Source: Saccharothrix syringae
Lineage (GTDB): Bacteria > Actinomycetota > Actinomycetes > Mycobacteriales > Pseudonocardiaceae
NCBI RefSeq assembly: GCF_009498035.1
Contig: NZ_CP034550.1
Coordinates: 4,278,001-4,342,000, forward strand
Direction of reading: 5' to 3'
Length of the DNA: 64,000 nt
Below, in pieces: positions 44,340-52,404 of the stretch (positions are counted from its first letter, which is position 1; each line of letters starts with the position of its first letter). The position numbers and the translations under genes are program-made. The notes under the pieces were generated by a model. It made no database searches. It was given only the letters and a program-made list of their open reading frames with translations, and was not told where the DNA came from.

Positions 44340-45853
44340 CGGGCTCCTTCGGTGGCGACCGCCCGGGACGGGGCGGTGCGGTCGGTCAGCGGCGGTCCGG
44401 TCAGCGGCTCGCCGAACCAGCGCCGCAGCGCCCGCTCGGGGCTGCCCGCGCCGGCCCAGGCGACGTGCCCGTCCGGGCGCAGCAGCAACGCCGGCGCGCC
44501 CTCGACGGCGCCCCGGGCGGCAACGGTGTCCACGCGGTCGCGCCACGGCGCCGCGGCGTCGGCGTGCCGCCCGTCGAGGTCGACCAGCACGCCGCGGCCG
44601 CGGCGCAGCAGCGCGGAGGTGGTGGTCGGCGTCCCGTCGGGCGCGGTCAGCTCGCGGTGCGGGACCAGCCGGCCCGGCAGCGGGCCGTCCTCGCCGACGT
44701 CGTGGCGCAGGGTCAGGCCGGTCACCTCGGCGGCCAGCCGCCGGTTCGCCTCGGGCAGCGCGGCCAGGTCGGCGACGAAGTCCCGCAGGCTGGCCACGCC
44801 CGCGCCGCCCTGCATCAGCGCGTCCTGGGCCCGGGTCAGCGCCAGCACCCGGGCCGCGGCGGGCCCGCGCTCGGCGTCGTAGCTGTTCAGCAGGTCCGGC
44901 GGCGCCCAGCCGCGCACCCGCGCGGCCAGCTTCCAGCCGAGGTTCACCGCGTCGGCGATGCCCAGCCCGATGCCCTGCCCGCCGAACGGCGGGTGCACGT
45001 GCGCCGCGTCGCCCGCGAGCAGCACGCGGCCCCGCCGCAGGGCGTCGACCTGGCGGGTGGTGTTGCCGAACCGGCTCACCCACAGCGGCGTGCCGGCCGA
45101 GATGTCCACCCCGGACAGGTCGCGCACGGCGGCGGCGACCTCGGCGAAGCTCGGCGGGCCGGCGCCGCGCACCGGCGGCCGGGCGAAGTCGCAGGCGAAC
45201 AGCCGCACGCTGCCCGGCGCCACCACCGACAGGCCCACCCAGCCGCGCTCGGTGCGCAGGAACGGGAACGGGTCGCGCGGCAGCGGCACGTCCTCCGGGG
45301 CCAGGCCGGCCACGTCGGCCAGCAGCACGTCCACCGTGGCGGGCGTGCCGGGGAAGGCGAACCCGGCCAGGTCGCGGACCGCGCTGCGCCCGCCGTCGCA
45401 CCCGACCACGTGGGAGGCGCGCAGGGCGTACGGGCCGTCCGGGCCGGACACGGCCAGCTCCACGCCGTCCGGGCCGGCGTCGAGGCCGGTGACCTCGTGG
45501 CCGCGCCGCACCACCGCGCCCAGGTCGCGCGCCCACCGCAGCAGCACCTCCTCCACGGTGGCCTGCGGCACCAGCGCCGCCGCCCGGGGCGTGTCGAGCA
45601 CGCCCAGGTCCAGGCCGCCGGGCAGCAGGGCGAAGTGGCCGTGGGCGCCGACCCGCAGGCGGTCGCCGAAGCGGCGCAGCAGGTCGCGCTGGTCCCAGTA
45701 GCGCAGGGTGCCCGCGTACACGCCGGGTGCGCGGGACTGCCCGGTGGGCTCGGGCAGCCGCTCCAGCACGGTCACCCCGACCCCGGCCAGCGCCAGCTCA
45801 CCGGCGAGCATCAGGCCGGTCGGGCCGGCCCCGACCACGACGACCGGGGTCAC
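44336..45853 (-). CDS. FAD-dependent aromatic/polyketide hydroxylase-type monooxygenase
   Basis: A 505-residue class A flavin monooxygenase. The N-terminal dinucleotide motif is VVVVGAGPTGLMLAGELALAG. A DG motif occurs in HVVGCDGGRSAVRDLAG and the GD motif in VLLAGDAAHVHPPFGGQGIG, followed by LGWKLAA and a thioredoxin-like C-terminal third. This is the PgaE/RdmE/MhpA size and layout. It uses NAD(P)H itself and needs no separate reductase. GTG 45853 overlaps the stop of the luciferase-like gene (GTGA), and its stop overlaps KAS III. I do not recall such a gene in the reference abyssomicin set, so it may add an extra oxidation. The substrate cannot be told from sequence. Confidence 0.9.
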   Translation of the reverse strand: MTPVVVVGAGPTGLMLAGELALAGVGVTVLERLPEPTGQSRAPGVYAGTLRYWDQRDLLRRFGDRLRVGAHGHFALLPGGLDLGVLDTPRAAALVPQATVEEVLLRWARDLGAVVRRGHEVTGLDAGPDGVELAVSGPDGPYALRASHVVGCDGGRSAVRDLAGFAFPGTPATVDVLLADVAGLAPEDVPLPRDPFPFLRTERGWVGLSVVAPGSVRLFACDFARPPVRGAGPPSFAEVAAAVRDLSGVDISAGTPLWVSRFGNTTRQVDALRRGRVLLAGDAAHVHPPFGGQGIGLGIADAVNLGWKLAARVRGWAPPDLLNSYDAERGPAAARVLALTRAQDALMQGGAGVASLRDFVADLAALPEANRRLAAEVTGLTLRHDVGEDGPLPGRLVPHRELTAPDGTPTTTSALLRRGRGVLVDLDGRHADAAAPWRDRVDTVAARGAVEGAPALLLRPDGHVAWAGAGSPERALRRWFGEPLTGPPLTDRTAPSRAVATEGAR

Positions 45854-46911
45854 GGTGCCGCGACGGTGGCGACCCGGCCGCCCAGCTCCGCGACGGCGGG
45901 CAGCACGTGGTCGGCGAACAGCCGCGCAGACGCGTTCGCCACGTCGTCGGGCAGCGCGCCGTACTGGAACCCGGCGTTGACGTGGGTGACGCCCGCGTCG
46001 GCGATCTCGTGCAGCTGCTCGACGATCTCGTCCGGCGTGCCGGCCAGCAGCCGCTGGTAGGCCAGCTCCTCGTCGGCGGGGTCGATCGCGGCCGGGTGGG
46101 GCGCGATGCCCAGCACCGGCTCGGTGCCCTGCGCCAGGGTGCGGGAGAGCTGGATCTGGCGGGCCACCTCGCGCGCGGCCGCGCGCCGCCCCTCCGGGTC
46201 GGTGGAGCAGTAGACGAACCGGTTGGCGCCGAACTCGACGCCCTCGGTGGAGCGGCCGACCTCCGCGCCCAGCTCCCCGATGCGCCGCCACTGGGCGGCC
46301 AGCTCGGCGGGCGTGGACAGGGCCAGGCCGAGGTGGTGGAACCCGCGCTCGACCGCGAACCTGGTGGACTCCTCGCTGACCGCGGCCAGCCAGATCGGCG
46401 GGTGCGGGGTCTGCACGGGCCGCGGCAGCACGGTCACCGGCGCGTCCACCGAGTAGAACTCGCCCCGGAAGGTGGTGTCGGTCTCGGTGAACAGCCTGGT
46501 GATCAGGTCCACGTGCTCGGTGAACGCGGCCCGGCTGTCGGCCAGCTCCCGGCCGAAGCCCAGGAACTCGTGCGGCTGGTAGCCGCGGCCGATGCCGAGG
46601 TCGAAGCGGCCTTCCGAGAGCACGTCGAGCGTGCTCACGTCGGCCACGAGCCGGCGCGGGTCCCACAGCGGCAGGACCAGGATGCCGGTGCCGATGCGCA
46701 GGTCCGGCGCGATGGCGGCGGCCTTGGCCAGCAGCACCAGCGGCGACGCGCTCAGGCTGTAGGTGGAGAAGTGGTGCTCGGTGATCCAGATGCCGGAGAA
46801 GCCGCGGCCGTTGGCCCACTCGACCTGGTCGAAGAAGTCGCGGTACTTCGCCGCCGTCGTGGCGCGGTCGACGTCCGAGGACGGGCTGAGGTAGGTGATC
46901 CCGACGCGCAC
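45850..46911 (-). CDS. Luciferase-like (LLM) flavin-dependent monooxygenase
   Basis: A 353-residue bacterial luciferase-like oxidoreductase with a TIM-barrel fold: MRVGITYL start, GIWITEHHF, RIGTGILVLPLWDPRRLVAD, DLGIGRGYQPHEFLGFG and PPIWLAAVSEES. These enzymes use reduced FMN from a partner reductase; the truncated flavin reductase at the left edge is a candidate. An LLM monooxygenase (AbyE) is also part of the abyssomicin set as I recall it. It is the first gene of a run of overlapping genes (LLM, FAD monooxygenase, KAS III, acyltransferase, hydrolase). It diverges from the P450 across a 198-bp region with SARP-like repeats. Confidence 0.9.
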   Translation of the reverse strand: MRVGITYLSPSSDVDRATTAAKYRDFFDQVEWANGRGFSGIWITEHHFSTYSLSASPLVLLAKAAAIAPDLRIGTGILVLPLWDPRRLVADVSTLDVLSEGRFDLGIGRGYQPHEFLGFGRELADSRAAFTEHVDLITRLFTETDTTFRGEFYSVDAPVTVLPRPVQTPHPPIWLAAVSEESTRFAVERGFHHLGLALSTPAELAAQWRRIGELGAEVGRSTEGVEFGANRFVYCSTDPEGRRAAAREVARQIQLSRTLAQGTEPVLGIAPHPAAIDPADEELAYQRLLAGTPDEIVEQLHEIADAGVTHVNAGFQYGALPDDVANASARLFADHVLPAVAELGGRVATVAAP

Positions 46912-46988
46912 TGGTCTGTCCCCTGTTCACTCCGGCGATGCTGGCGTCCCCGGACTCTGACAACGGCGGCTAGCGCGCCGCTTGTCGG

Positions 46989-47038
46989 CTTCTAAAGCAC
47001 TTGGGCGGTGCTAAAGCCCTGGTGAAGGCAGGGTTTTG
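46989..47038. promoter_or_regulatory. Bidirectional SARP-like repeats between LLM and P450 genes
   Basis: Toward the P450: GCTAAAG (47010-47016), GGTGAAG (47021-47027) and GGTTTTG (47032-47038), each 11 bp apart. Toward the LLM gene on the minus strand: GCTTTAG (47017-47011), GCCCAAG (47006-47000) and TTAGAAG (46995-46989), again 11 bp apart. The two arrays share the central CTAAAGC. An extra CTAGCGC at 46970 is less well phased. No clear -10 follows either array. Confidence 0.5.
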
Positions 47039-47109
47039 GGCCATTGTCAGGCCGTCGGGCGTGGCTCTACCTTCGGGCTCTCCCAAGGCATTCCCTCCCA
47101 GGAGGTCCC

Positions 47110-48309
47110 GTGTCGCCCGACCTCGCCGAGGCTCCGTCCTTTCCGGAGCGTCGCACCTGCCCGTACCACCCGCCGGAGTCCTACAAGCAGATCGCCGAGC
47201 GCGGACCGCTCAACAAGGTCACGCTGTGGAACGGCCGCCAGGTGTGGCTCGTCACCGGCTACGCCGAGGGCCGCAAGCTGCTCGCCGACCCGCGGCTGTC
47301 CGCCGACCGGCAGCAGGAGCAGTACCCGACGATGGCGCGGCACCTCCAGGCGCAGGCCGCGCGCAAGCTGGTGCTCGTCGGCGAGGACCCGCCGCTGCAC
47401 GACAAGCACCGGCGGCTGCTCAACCCCGAGTTCAGCCTCAAGCGCGCCCGCGCCATGCACGAGGGCATCCAGGCGATCATCGACGAGCTGATCGACAACA
47501 TCCTGGCCATCGGTCCCGGCGCGGACCTGGTCACCGAGTACGCGCTGCCCATCCCGTCCCGGGTGATGTCGCAGCTCGTGGGCGTGCCCTACGAGGACCG
47601 CGAGTTCTTCCAGTCCGCCACCGCGGGCGTGATGCAGGCCCGCGACGAGCACCAGTCGCAGCAGGCGGGCACGGAACTCGCGCAGTACCTCGCCAAGCTC
47701 GTGGACGTCAACCTGGTGCGGCCCGGCGAGGGGGTGATCGGCAGGCTCGCCGAGCACGTCCACTCGGGCGAGCTGACCCGCGACGAGCTGGCGCAGCTGG
47801 CCATGGTGCTCATGATCGCGGGACTGGAGACCACCTCGTCGATGATCCCGCTCGGCGTGATCACGCTGCTGGAGCACCCCGACCAGCTGGAGGCGCTGAC
47901 CTCGGGCGCGGTGCCGGTGCCGACGGCGGTGGAGGAGCTGCTGAGGTTCCTGGCGGTCACCGACTTCGCCGCGGTGCGGTGGGTGACCGACGACATCGAG
48001 ATCGCCGGCCACACGATCCGGGCGAAGGACGGCATCGTGGTGTCGTCCACGATGGTCAACCGCGACCCGGCGGTGCACGACGACCCGCACGCCTTCGACA
48101 TCGCCCGCGGCAACCGCCAGCACCTGACGTTCGGCTACGGCATCCACCAGTGCCTGGGCCAGAACCTGGCGCGCCTCCAGCTGCAACTGGCGTACCAGAC
48201 GCTGTTCCGCCGCATCCCGGGGTTGGGGTTGGGCATCCCCAGCGAGGAGATCCGGATGCGCACCACGGGCACCATGCAGGGCGTCGAGCGACTTCCGGTG
48301 GTGTGGTGA
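47110..48309 (+). CDS. Cytochrome P450
   Basis: A 399-residue class I bacterial P450, soluble, without a membrane anchor. The I-helix motif is MIAGLETTSS, the K-helix ExxR is EELLR, and the heme loop FGYGIHQCLGQNLA carries the axial Cys. The start is GTG 47110, preceded by a near-perfect GGAGGT at 3-4 nt; the longer frame would consume the promoter. It is co-transcribed with a ferredoxin whose start overlaps its stop. In abyssomicin biosynthesis a P450 (AbyV) epoxidises the cyclohexene made by the cycloaddition, which then allows ring closure. That role fits here but cannot be proven from sequence. Confidence 0.93.
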   Translation: MSPDLAEAPSFPERRTCPYHPPESYKQIAERGPLNKVTLWNGRQVWLVTGYAEGRKLLADPRLSADRQQEQYPTMARHLQAQAARKLVLVGEDPPLHDKHRRLLNPEFSLKRARAMHEGIQAIIDELIDNILAIGPGADLVTEYALPIPSRVMSQLVGVPYEDREFFQSATAGVMQARDEHQSQQAGTELAQYLAKLVDVNLVRPGEGVIGRLAEHVHSGELTRDELAQLAMVLMIAGLETTSSMIPLGVITLLEHPDQLEALTSGAVPVPTAVEELLRFLAVTDFAAVRWVTDDIEIAGHTIRAKDGIVVSSTMVNRDPAVHDDPHAFDIARGNRQHLTFGYGIHQCLGQNLARLQLQLAYQTLFRRIPGLGLGIPSEEIRMRTTGTMQGVERLPVVW

Positions 48310-48515
48310 TGGGCCTCCACGTGTCCGCCGAGCGCGGCCGGTGCATCGGTGCGGGGCTGTGCGTGCTGACCGCGCCCGACGTGTTCGAGCACGACGACGA
48401 CGAGGGCCTGGTCAGCGTCCTGGACGCCACCCCGCCCGCCGAGCACCACGAGGACGTGCGGCTGGCGCAGGAGCTGTGCCCGGCCAACGCGATCGCCCTC
48501 GCGGTGCCCCGGTGA
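48309..48515 (+). CDS. [3Fe-4S] ferredoxin, P450 redox partner
   Basis: A 68-residue ferredoxin with three cysteines placed as in 3Fe-4S P450 partners: Cys13 and Cys18 in RCIGAGLCVL, and a third in ELCPANAI. The fourth Cys position is Ala/Gly. The protein is acidic in the middle (EHDDDEG), as expected for P450 docking. The ATG shares one base with the P450 stop (TGATG). It delivers electrons from a ferredoxin reductase, which is not encoded in this window. Confidence 0.92.
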   Translation: MGLHVSAERGRCIGAGLCVLTAPDVFEHDDDEGLVSVLDATPPAEHHEDVRLAQELCPANAIALAVPR

Positions 48516-48584
48516 CCGGTCCGGCCACCGCCGGGTTTCCGGGAACGAGTGCCCGGGCGTGGTGTTGATCGGCATACTGGCCCG

Positions 48585-49526
48585 ATGGGGGAACAGACGC
48601 ACGACATCACCTTCCCGGGTGCCGGGGTGACCCTGGCGGGTTCGCTCACCGTGCCCGACCGCGACGGCCCGGTGCCCGGCGTGCTCCTGGTCGGCGGGTC
48701 GGGACCGTCGGACCGGCACAACGACACGCACTTCCCGCCGATCCGCGCGCACCTGGTGGCCGCCGGGTTCGCGGTGCTGTCCTACGACAAGCGCGGCGTG
48801 GGCGGCTCGTCGGGGGCCTGGCAGGACGGCGGCCTGGACGACCTGGCCGCCGACGCCCTCGCCGCCTGGGAGCACCTGCGCGCGCGGCCCGGCGTGCTGG
48901 CCGGGGCGACCGGGCTGTTCGGCCACAGCGAGGGCGGCTGGGTGGTGCTGCGCGCCGCGACCGGCCGGGACGACGTGCCCTGGCTGGTGGTCAACGGGTG
49001 CCCCGGCATGACACCCGCCGAGCAGGACCGGTACGCCTTCGAGAACTTCACCCGCCGCGCCGGTGGTGACGTCGAGGCCGTGCTGGCGGTGTACGACCGG
49101 GTGGTCGAGGCCGCGCGCCGCGGCGCGGACTTCGCCGAGGCGACCCGCCTGGCCACCGCTCCCGGGGTGCCGCCGGAGTTCACCGAGAACTGGGACGACG
49201 TGGACGAGCGCCTCTGGGGGTTCCTGAAGCGCAAGCAGGACCACGACCCGGTGCCCGACATCGCCGGCCTGCGCTGCCCGCTGCTGGCGGTGTTCGGCGG
49301 TGCGGACGAGCTGGTGCCGGTGGTCGACAGCGCCCGGCTGTTCACCGCCGCCGCCACCCGCCCCGACCGGCCGCGGGGGGCGACCCTGGCCACGGCGGTG
49401 TTCCCGGGGGCGAACCACCGCGTGCAGGTCGACGGGCCCGACCACCTGGCGCCCGGCTACCTGGACGCCCTGACCGCCTGGATACGAGACCGCGCGGAGT
49501 CGTTTCACGGCGGCGTCCCCGGGTAG
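48585..49526 (+). CDS. Alpha/beta-hydrolase, dienelactone hydrolase-like
   Basis: A 313-residue cytoplasmic alpha/beta-hydrolase. The oxyanion region is VLLVGGSGPSDRHND, the nucleophile elbow GLFGHSEGGWVVLR, the acid in VFGGADELVPV and the His in FPGANHRVQ. The closest class I recognise is the YqkD/EstD-type serine esterase. ATG 48585 is the likely start. No Shine-Dalgarno is seen, but CATACT (48572-48577) sits 7 nt before it, so a leaderless mRNA is possible. It follows the ferredoxin by 69 nt on the same strand. It may be the cluster edge gene or unrelated; I cannot tell. Confidence 0.85.
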   Translation: MGEQTHDITFPGAGVTLAGSLTVPDRDGPVPGVLLVGGSGPSDRHNDTHFPPIRAHLVAAGFAVLSYDKRGVGGSSGAWQDGGLDDLAADALAAWEHLRARPGVLAGATGLFGHSEGGWVVLRAATGRDDVPWLVVNGCPGMTPAEQDRYAFENFTRRAGGDVEAVLAVYDRVVEAARRGADFAEATRLATAPGVPPEFTENWDDVDERLWGFLKRKQDHDPVPDIAGLRCPLLAVFGGADELVPVVDSARLFTAAATRPDRPRGATLATAVFPGANHRVQVDGPDHLAPGYLDALTAWIRDRAESFHGGVPG

Positions 49527-49573
49527 TCGTCGGGCGACCGGTCCTGGAAGGGGCCGGTTCTGGAAGGGGAACG

Positions 49574-49783
49574 ATGAGCGACACCACCACCGTGGACCGC
49601 CTGCGCACCGCCCTGTCGGACGTGGCGTACCCGGCGGCCCAGGAGCAGTTGGCCGACCACGCCTCGCGCAACAACGCCGACGAGGACACGCTGCACGCGG
49701 TGCGGTCGATCCCGAAGGGCGTCTACGAGTCCTTCGACCAGGTCGTCGACTCGGTCCAGCTCGACGAGAGCCGCGACGCCTGA
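49574..49783 (+). CDS. DUF2795 domain protein
   Basis: A 69-residue acidic, helix-rich protein. The segment LRTALSDVAYPAAQEQLADH followed by IPKGVYESFDQVVDSV matches the DUF2795 pattern common in actinobacteria. AGGGGAA lies ~5 nt before the ATG. Function is unknown; some relatives have been linked to stress or bound near regulators, but nothing in the sequence defines a role here. Confidence 0.8.
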   Translation: MSDTTTVDRLRTALSDVAYPAAQEQLADHASRNNADEDTLHAVRSIPKGVYESFDQVVDSVQLDESRDA

Positions 49784-49905
49784 CAGTGATGATGTGCGTG
49801 GTGACGTCGTTGGCGGGGCTGACCCATCGCTGACTGACGCCCGGGCTGTCCTGTCCGGGATTTGTCGGCCTGTCGGCGGCGTCACCACGCCCTCGGCCGG
49901 GCACC

Positions 49906-50371
49906 TGGCCGACCGACCGCACCGGCGCCTACGGCGCCGCCACCGCCGTGCTGTCCGGTCGGGCCACTGGAACCCCCAAAAGCCACGACGGCCTGGTCGA
50001 GGCCGTCCGGGTACTGCGCATCGCCCGCCGCGGCGCGGTCAAGGCCCGCACCCAGACCGTCAACCAGATCCACGCCCTGCCGGTCACCGCGCCCGCGCCG
50101 CTGCGCGAGCGGTTCACCGGCCTGGACCGGTCCGCCCTGGCCACGACGCCGGCCAGAACCCGTCCCGGCTACTGACCTCGGCCGGGGACAACCCCGAGCG
50201 GATGCGCTCGGAAACGGCGTTCGCCCACCTGGCCGGAGTCGCCCCGATCCCGGCCTCCTCCGGCCGCACCCACCGCCACCGGCTCAACCCCGGCGGCGAC
50301 CGCGCCGCCGACAACGCCCTGCACACCATCGCCCTGGTCCGCATGCGCCACGACCCACGCACCCGTGCCTA
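49906..50371 (+). pseudogene. Degenerate IS110-family transposase remnant
   Basis: Two fragments of an IS110/IS116/IS902 transposase in different frames. The first (to ~50175) reads GAYGAATAVLSGRATG, then HDGLVEAVRVLRIARRG and TQTVNQIHAL. The second (to 50371) reads TSAGDNPERMRSETAFAHL, then GVAPIPASSGRTHRHRLNP and HTIALVRMRHDPRTRA, the C-terminal transposase_20 signature. The N-terminal DEDD catalytic part, the middle and the extreme end are missing, and no inverted repeats are visible. It is therefore dead. Bases 49784-49905 and 50372-50412 hold no other gene I can see. It marks past insertion near the right edge of the biosynthetic cluster. Confidence 0.85.
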
Positions 50372-50412
50372 AGTCCACCCCGATCGGGACGCCTGATCGG
50401 GCACCGCTCGCG

Positions 50413-51066
50413 TCAGGGGTCGACCAGCCCGGCCTCGTAGCCCGCGATCACCAGTTGGGCCCGGTCGCGGGCGGCCAGCTTGGCCATCAGGTGACCGATG
50501 TGCGTCTTGACCGTGTGCTGGCTCAGGTGCAGCCGCTCCTGGATCTCGGCGTTGGACAGGCCCCGGGTGACCAGGGTCAGCACCTCCCGTTCGCGCGCGG
50601 TCACCCCGTGCAGCGGTCGTGGGCCCGTACGCGGTGCGCGGACGAGGGTGTCGATGAGGCGCCGCGTCACGCTGGGTGCCAGCAGGGGGTCGCCGGCGGC
50701 GATCGTGCGGACCGCCTCGACCAGCCGGGTCGGCGGGACGTCCTTCAGCAGGAAGCCGCCGGCGCCCGCGCGCAGGGTCTCGTGGACGGCCTCGTCCAGG
50801 TCGAAGGTGGTCAGGACCAGCACCTTCGGCGCGTGCGGCAGCGCGGTGAGGTGCCTGGTGGCGGCCACGCCGTCCAGGTCGGGCATCCGCACGTCGACCA
50901 CCGCGACGTCGACCGGCGACCGCCTGGCCAGCGCGCACGCCTCCCGGCCCGTGCCCGCCTCGGCCACCACCTCCAGGTCGGGTTCCGCGTCCAGCAGCGC
51001 CCGTACGGTGCCGCGGTACAGCGGTTCGTCGTCGGCGAGCAGGATGCGGGTCGGCTCGGCTGTCAC
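50413..51066 (-). CDS. NarL/FixJ-type response regulator
   Basis: A 217-residue response regulator. The receiver has the acidic pair in LLADDEP, phospho-acceptor Asp58 in VAVVDVRMPDLDG, a Thr in VLVLTTFD and Lys in GGFLLKDVPP. A LuxR-type HTH occupies ~150-212 (LSNAEIQERLHLSQHTVKTH). The GTG start at 51066 overlaps the sensor kinase stop by 4 nt, giving a coupled two-component pair. Its ribosome-binding region falls inside the 15-bp repeats ending the kinase gene. The likely target is the paired palindrome upstream of the kinase. Confidence 0.93.
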   Translation of the reverse strand: MTAEPTRILLADDEPLYRGTVRALLDAEPDLEVVAEAGTGREACALARRSPVDVAVVDVRMPDLDGVAATRHLTALPHAPKVLVLTTFDLDEAVHETLRAGAGGFLLKDVPPTRLVEAVRTIAAGDPLLAPSVTRRLIDTLVRAPRTGPRPLHGVTAREREVLTLVTRGLSNAEIQERLHLSQHTVKTHIGHLMAKLAARDRAQLVIAGYEAGLVDP

Positions 51067-52352
51067 GGCGCACCGCCGGAGGGCGCACCGCCGGAGGGCG
51101 CACCGCCGGAGGGCGGGGTGCTTGACGGCGGGGTGCCGAACGGCAGCGTGGCGTGCACGGCGAACCCACCGCCGGGAGCCGCGCCGGCGTGCAGCGCGCC
51201 ACCGTGCAGGGCGACGCGTTCCCGCATGCCGAGCAGGCCGTACCCGGGTAAGCCGTGCTGGGGTGAGCCGTGCTGGGATGAGCCGTACTGGGGTGAGCCG
51301 GGCGGTGCCGTGCCCTCGTCCACCACGGAGACCACCAACCGGTCGGGTTCGACGGTCGTGCTCAGGCTGCAGCGGGGCGGGTCGCTGTGGCGCCGCACGT
51401 TGGTCAGCGCCTCCTGGACGATGCGGTAGGCCGAGACGCGCACCGCCGCCGGCACCTCCGCCAGGTCGATCCGGTCGGCGACGACGGTGACACCGGCGGT
51501 TCGGGCCTGGTCGACCAGCACGTCCAGGCCGCCGCGGGCTGCGGGATCGGCCGGCGGCTCGGGGAGTGGGGGCGGTCCGAGGTCGGTCGTGGGGGTGCGC
51601 AGCTCGCCCAGCACGGTTCGGACGTCGGCCAGGGCGGCTCGGCTGACCTGTTCGATGGTCCGCAGGGCCGACTCGCGCTCCTCGGGCCGGTTCGCGGCCA
51701 GGTGGTTGGCCACGGCGGCCTTCATGGCGATCAGGCCGAGGTTGTGCCCGACCACGTCGTGGATGTCGCGCGCGATGCGCAACCGCTCCTCGGCCACGGC
51801 CCGCCCCGTGCGCGCCTCGGCCAGTTCGGCGGCCTGGTGCCGGCGGTGGCGGACCACTGTGGACGCCACCCAGGAGCCGGCGATCAGCACCGCGCTGAAC
51901 AGCAGGGCGCTCACCGGTGTCGTGTCGAACGACTCGCCCTCCGGGGCCGGCACCACCGGCAGCCCGGGGACGGCCGCCACCGCCGAACCCGCCGCCGCGA
52001 CGACAGCCAGCGAGCCGACCGCTCCGGCAACCCCCGACCGGCCGGAGGACAGCCCGACCGGGTAGAGCGCCCACGCCACCGCGACCGGCACCACCTCCTG
52101 CCCGCTGCCGAGGACGACGGCCACCGCGCCCACCACCGCCACGGCGACCAGGACGGCCACCGGCCGGTACCGGCGCACCGCCAGCGGCCCGCCCAGCGCC
52201 GCGGCGGAGAACCAGGCGAGCACACCCGCGTCGGGTGCCCGGAGCACGGTCAGCACGGCCACCGCGAGCGCCACCAGCACGTCGCCCGCGAACAGCCACC
52301 TCGGTCCGAGTTCCACGGGCTCCAAGGTATTTGCCCGGACGGGTCGGGGCAT
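51063..52352 (-). CDS. NarL-type sensor histidine kinase
   Basis: A 429-residue HisKA_3 sensor kinase. The N-terminal half has about five hydrophobic membrane segments (20-165). The dimerisation helix has the phosphorylated His near 199 (RIARDIHDVVGHNLGLIAMKA), and the ATPase domain has YRIVQEALTNVRRHS and GYGLLGMRERV. Two repeat insertions are notable: a GSPQY-like pentapeptide series inside the ATP-lid region before GYGLLGM, and three PSGGA units at the very C-terminus. The ATG lies at the edge of a palindromic operator. It pairs with the overlapping response regulator. The stimulus is unknown; envelope stress is a reasonable guess given the divergent beta-lactamase-like membrane protein. 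Confidence 0.92.
   Translation of the reverse strand: MPRPVRANTLEPVELGPRWLFAGDVLVALAVAVLTVLRAPDAGVLAWFSAAALGGPLAVRRYRPVAVLVAVAVVGAVAVVLGSGQEVVPVAVAWALYPVGLSSGRSGVAGAVGSLAVVAAAGSAVAAVPGLPVVPAPEGESFDTTPVSALLFSAVLIAGSWVASTVVRHRRHQAAELAEARTGRAVAEERLRIARDIHDVVGHNLGLIAMKAAVANHLAANRPEERESALRTIEQVSRAALADVRTVLGELRTPTTDLGPPPLPEPPADPAARGGLDVLVDQARTAGVTVVADRIDLAEVPAAVRVSAYRIVQEALTNVRRHSDPPRCSLSTTVEPDRLVVSVVDEGTAPPGSPQYGSSQHGSPQHGLPGYGLLGMRERVALHGGALHAGAAPGGGFAVHATLPFGTPPSSTPPSGGAPSGGAPSGGAP
51067..51111. repeat. Three perfect 15-bp repeats at kinase C-terminus
   Basis: Three identical copies of GGCGCACCGCCGGAG, encoding PSGGA three times on the minus strand. They directly precede the response regulator start, so copy-number change would also move that gene's ribosome-binding context. 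Confidence 0.9.
51246..51301. repeat. Four 15-bp repeats in the kinase ATP-lid
   Basis: Imperfect 15-bp units such as GGTGAGCCGTGCTGG. On the minus strand they encode the GSPQY, GSSQH, GSPQH and GLPGY series inserted between the N box and the GYGLLGM motif of the kinase ATPase domain. Confidence 0.85.
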
Positions 52353-52353
52353 C

Positions 52354-52404
52354 GGACCGCGGTCCTATTTTCGAGCGCTCCGAACATCGGACCACGGTCC
52401 GATG
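52354..52404. promoter_or_regulatory. Paired palindromic operator between kinase and hydrolase
   Basis: Two related palindromes. GGACCGCGGTCC (52354-52365) directly abuts the kinase start. CATCGGACC-AC-GGTCCGATG (52385-52404) overlaps the ATG of the divergent hydrolase. Their centres are ~35 bp apart. Between them lies a quasi-palindrome TTCGAGCGCTCCGAA (52370-52384). Both share the core TCGGACC/GGTCC. The overlap with both start codons suggests a repressor or autoregulating response regulator acting on both genes. Confidence 0.7.

Noticed and set aside
44336..46963. A possible fusion of the FAD monooxygenase with an upstream frame
   Set aside because: The upstream portion is an out-of-frame shadow of the LLM gene; a GTGA overlap at 45850-45853 gives a normal separate start.
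50379..50388. Short palindrome CCCGATCGGG after the IS110 remnant as a terminator
   Set aside because: Only five base pairs per arm with no loop; too short to support.
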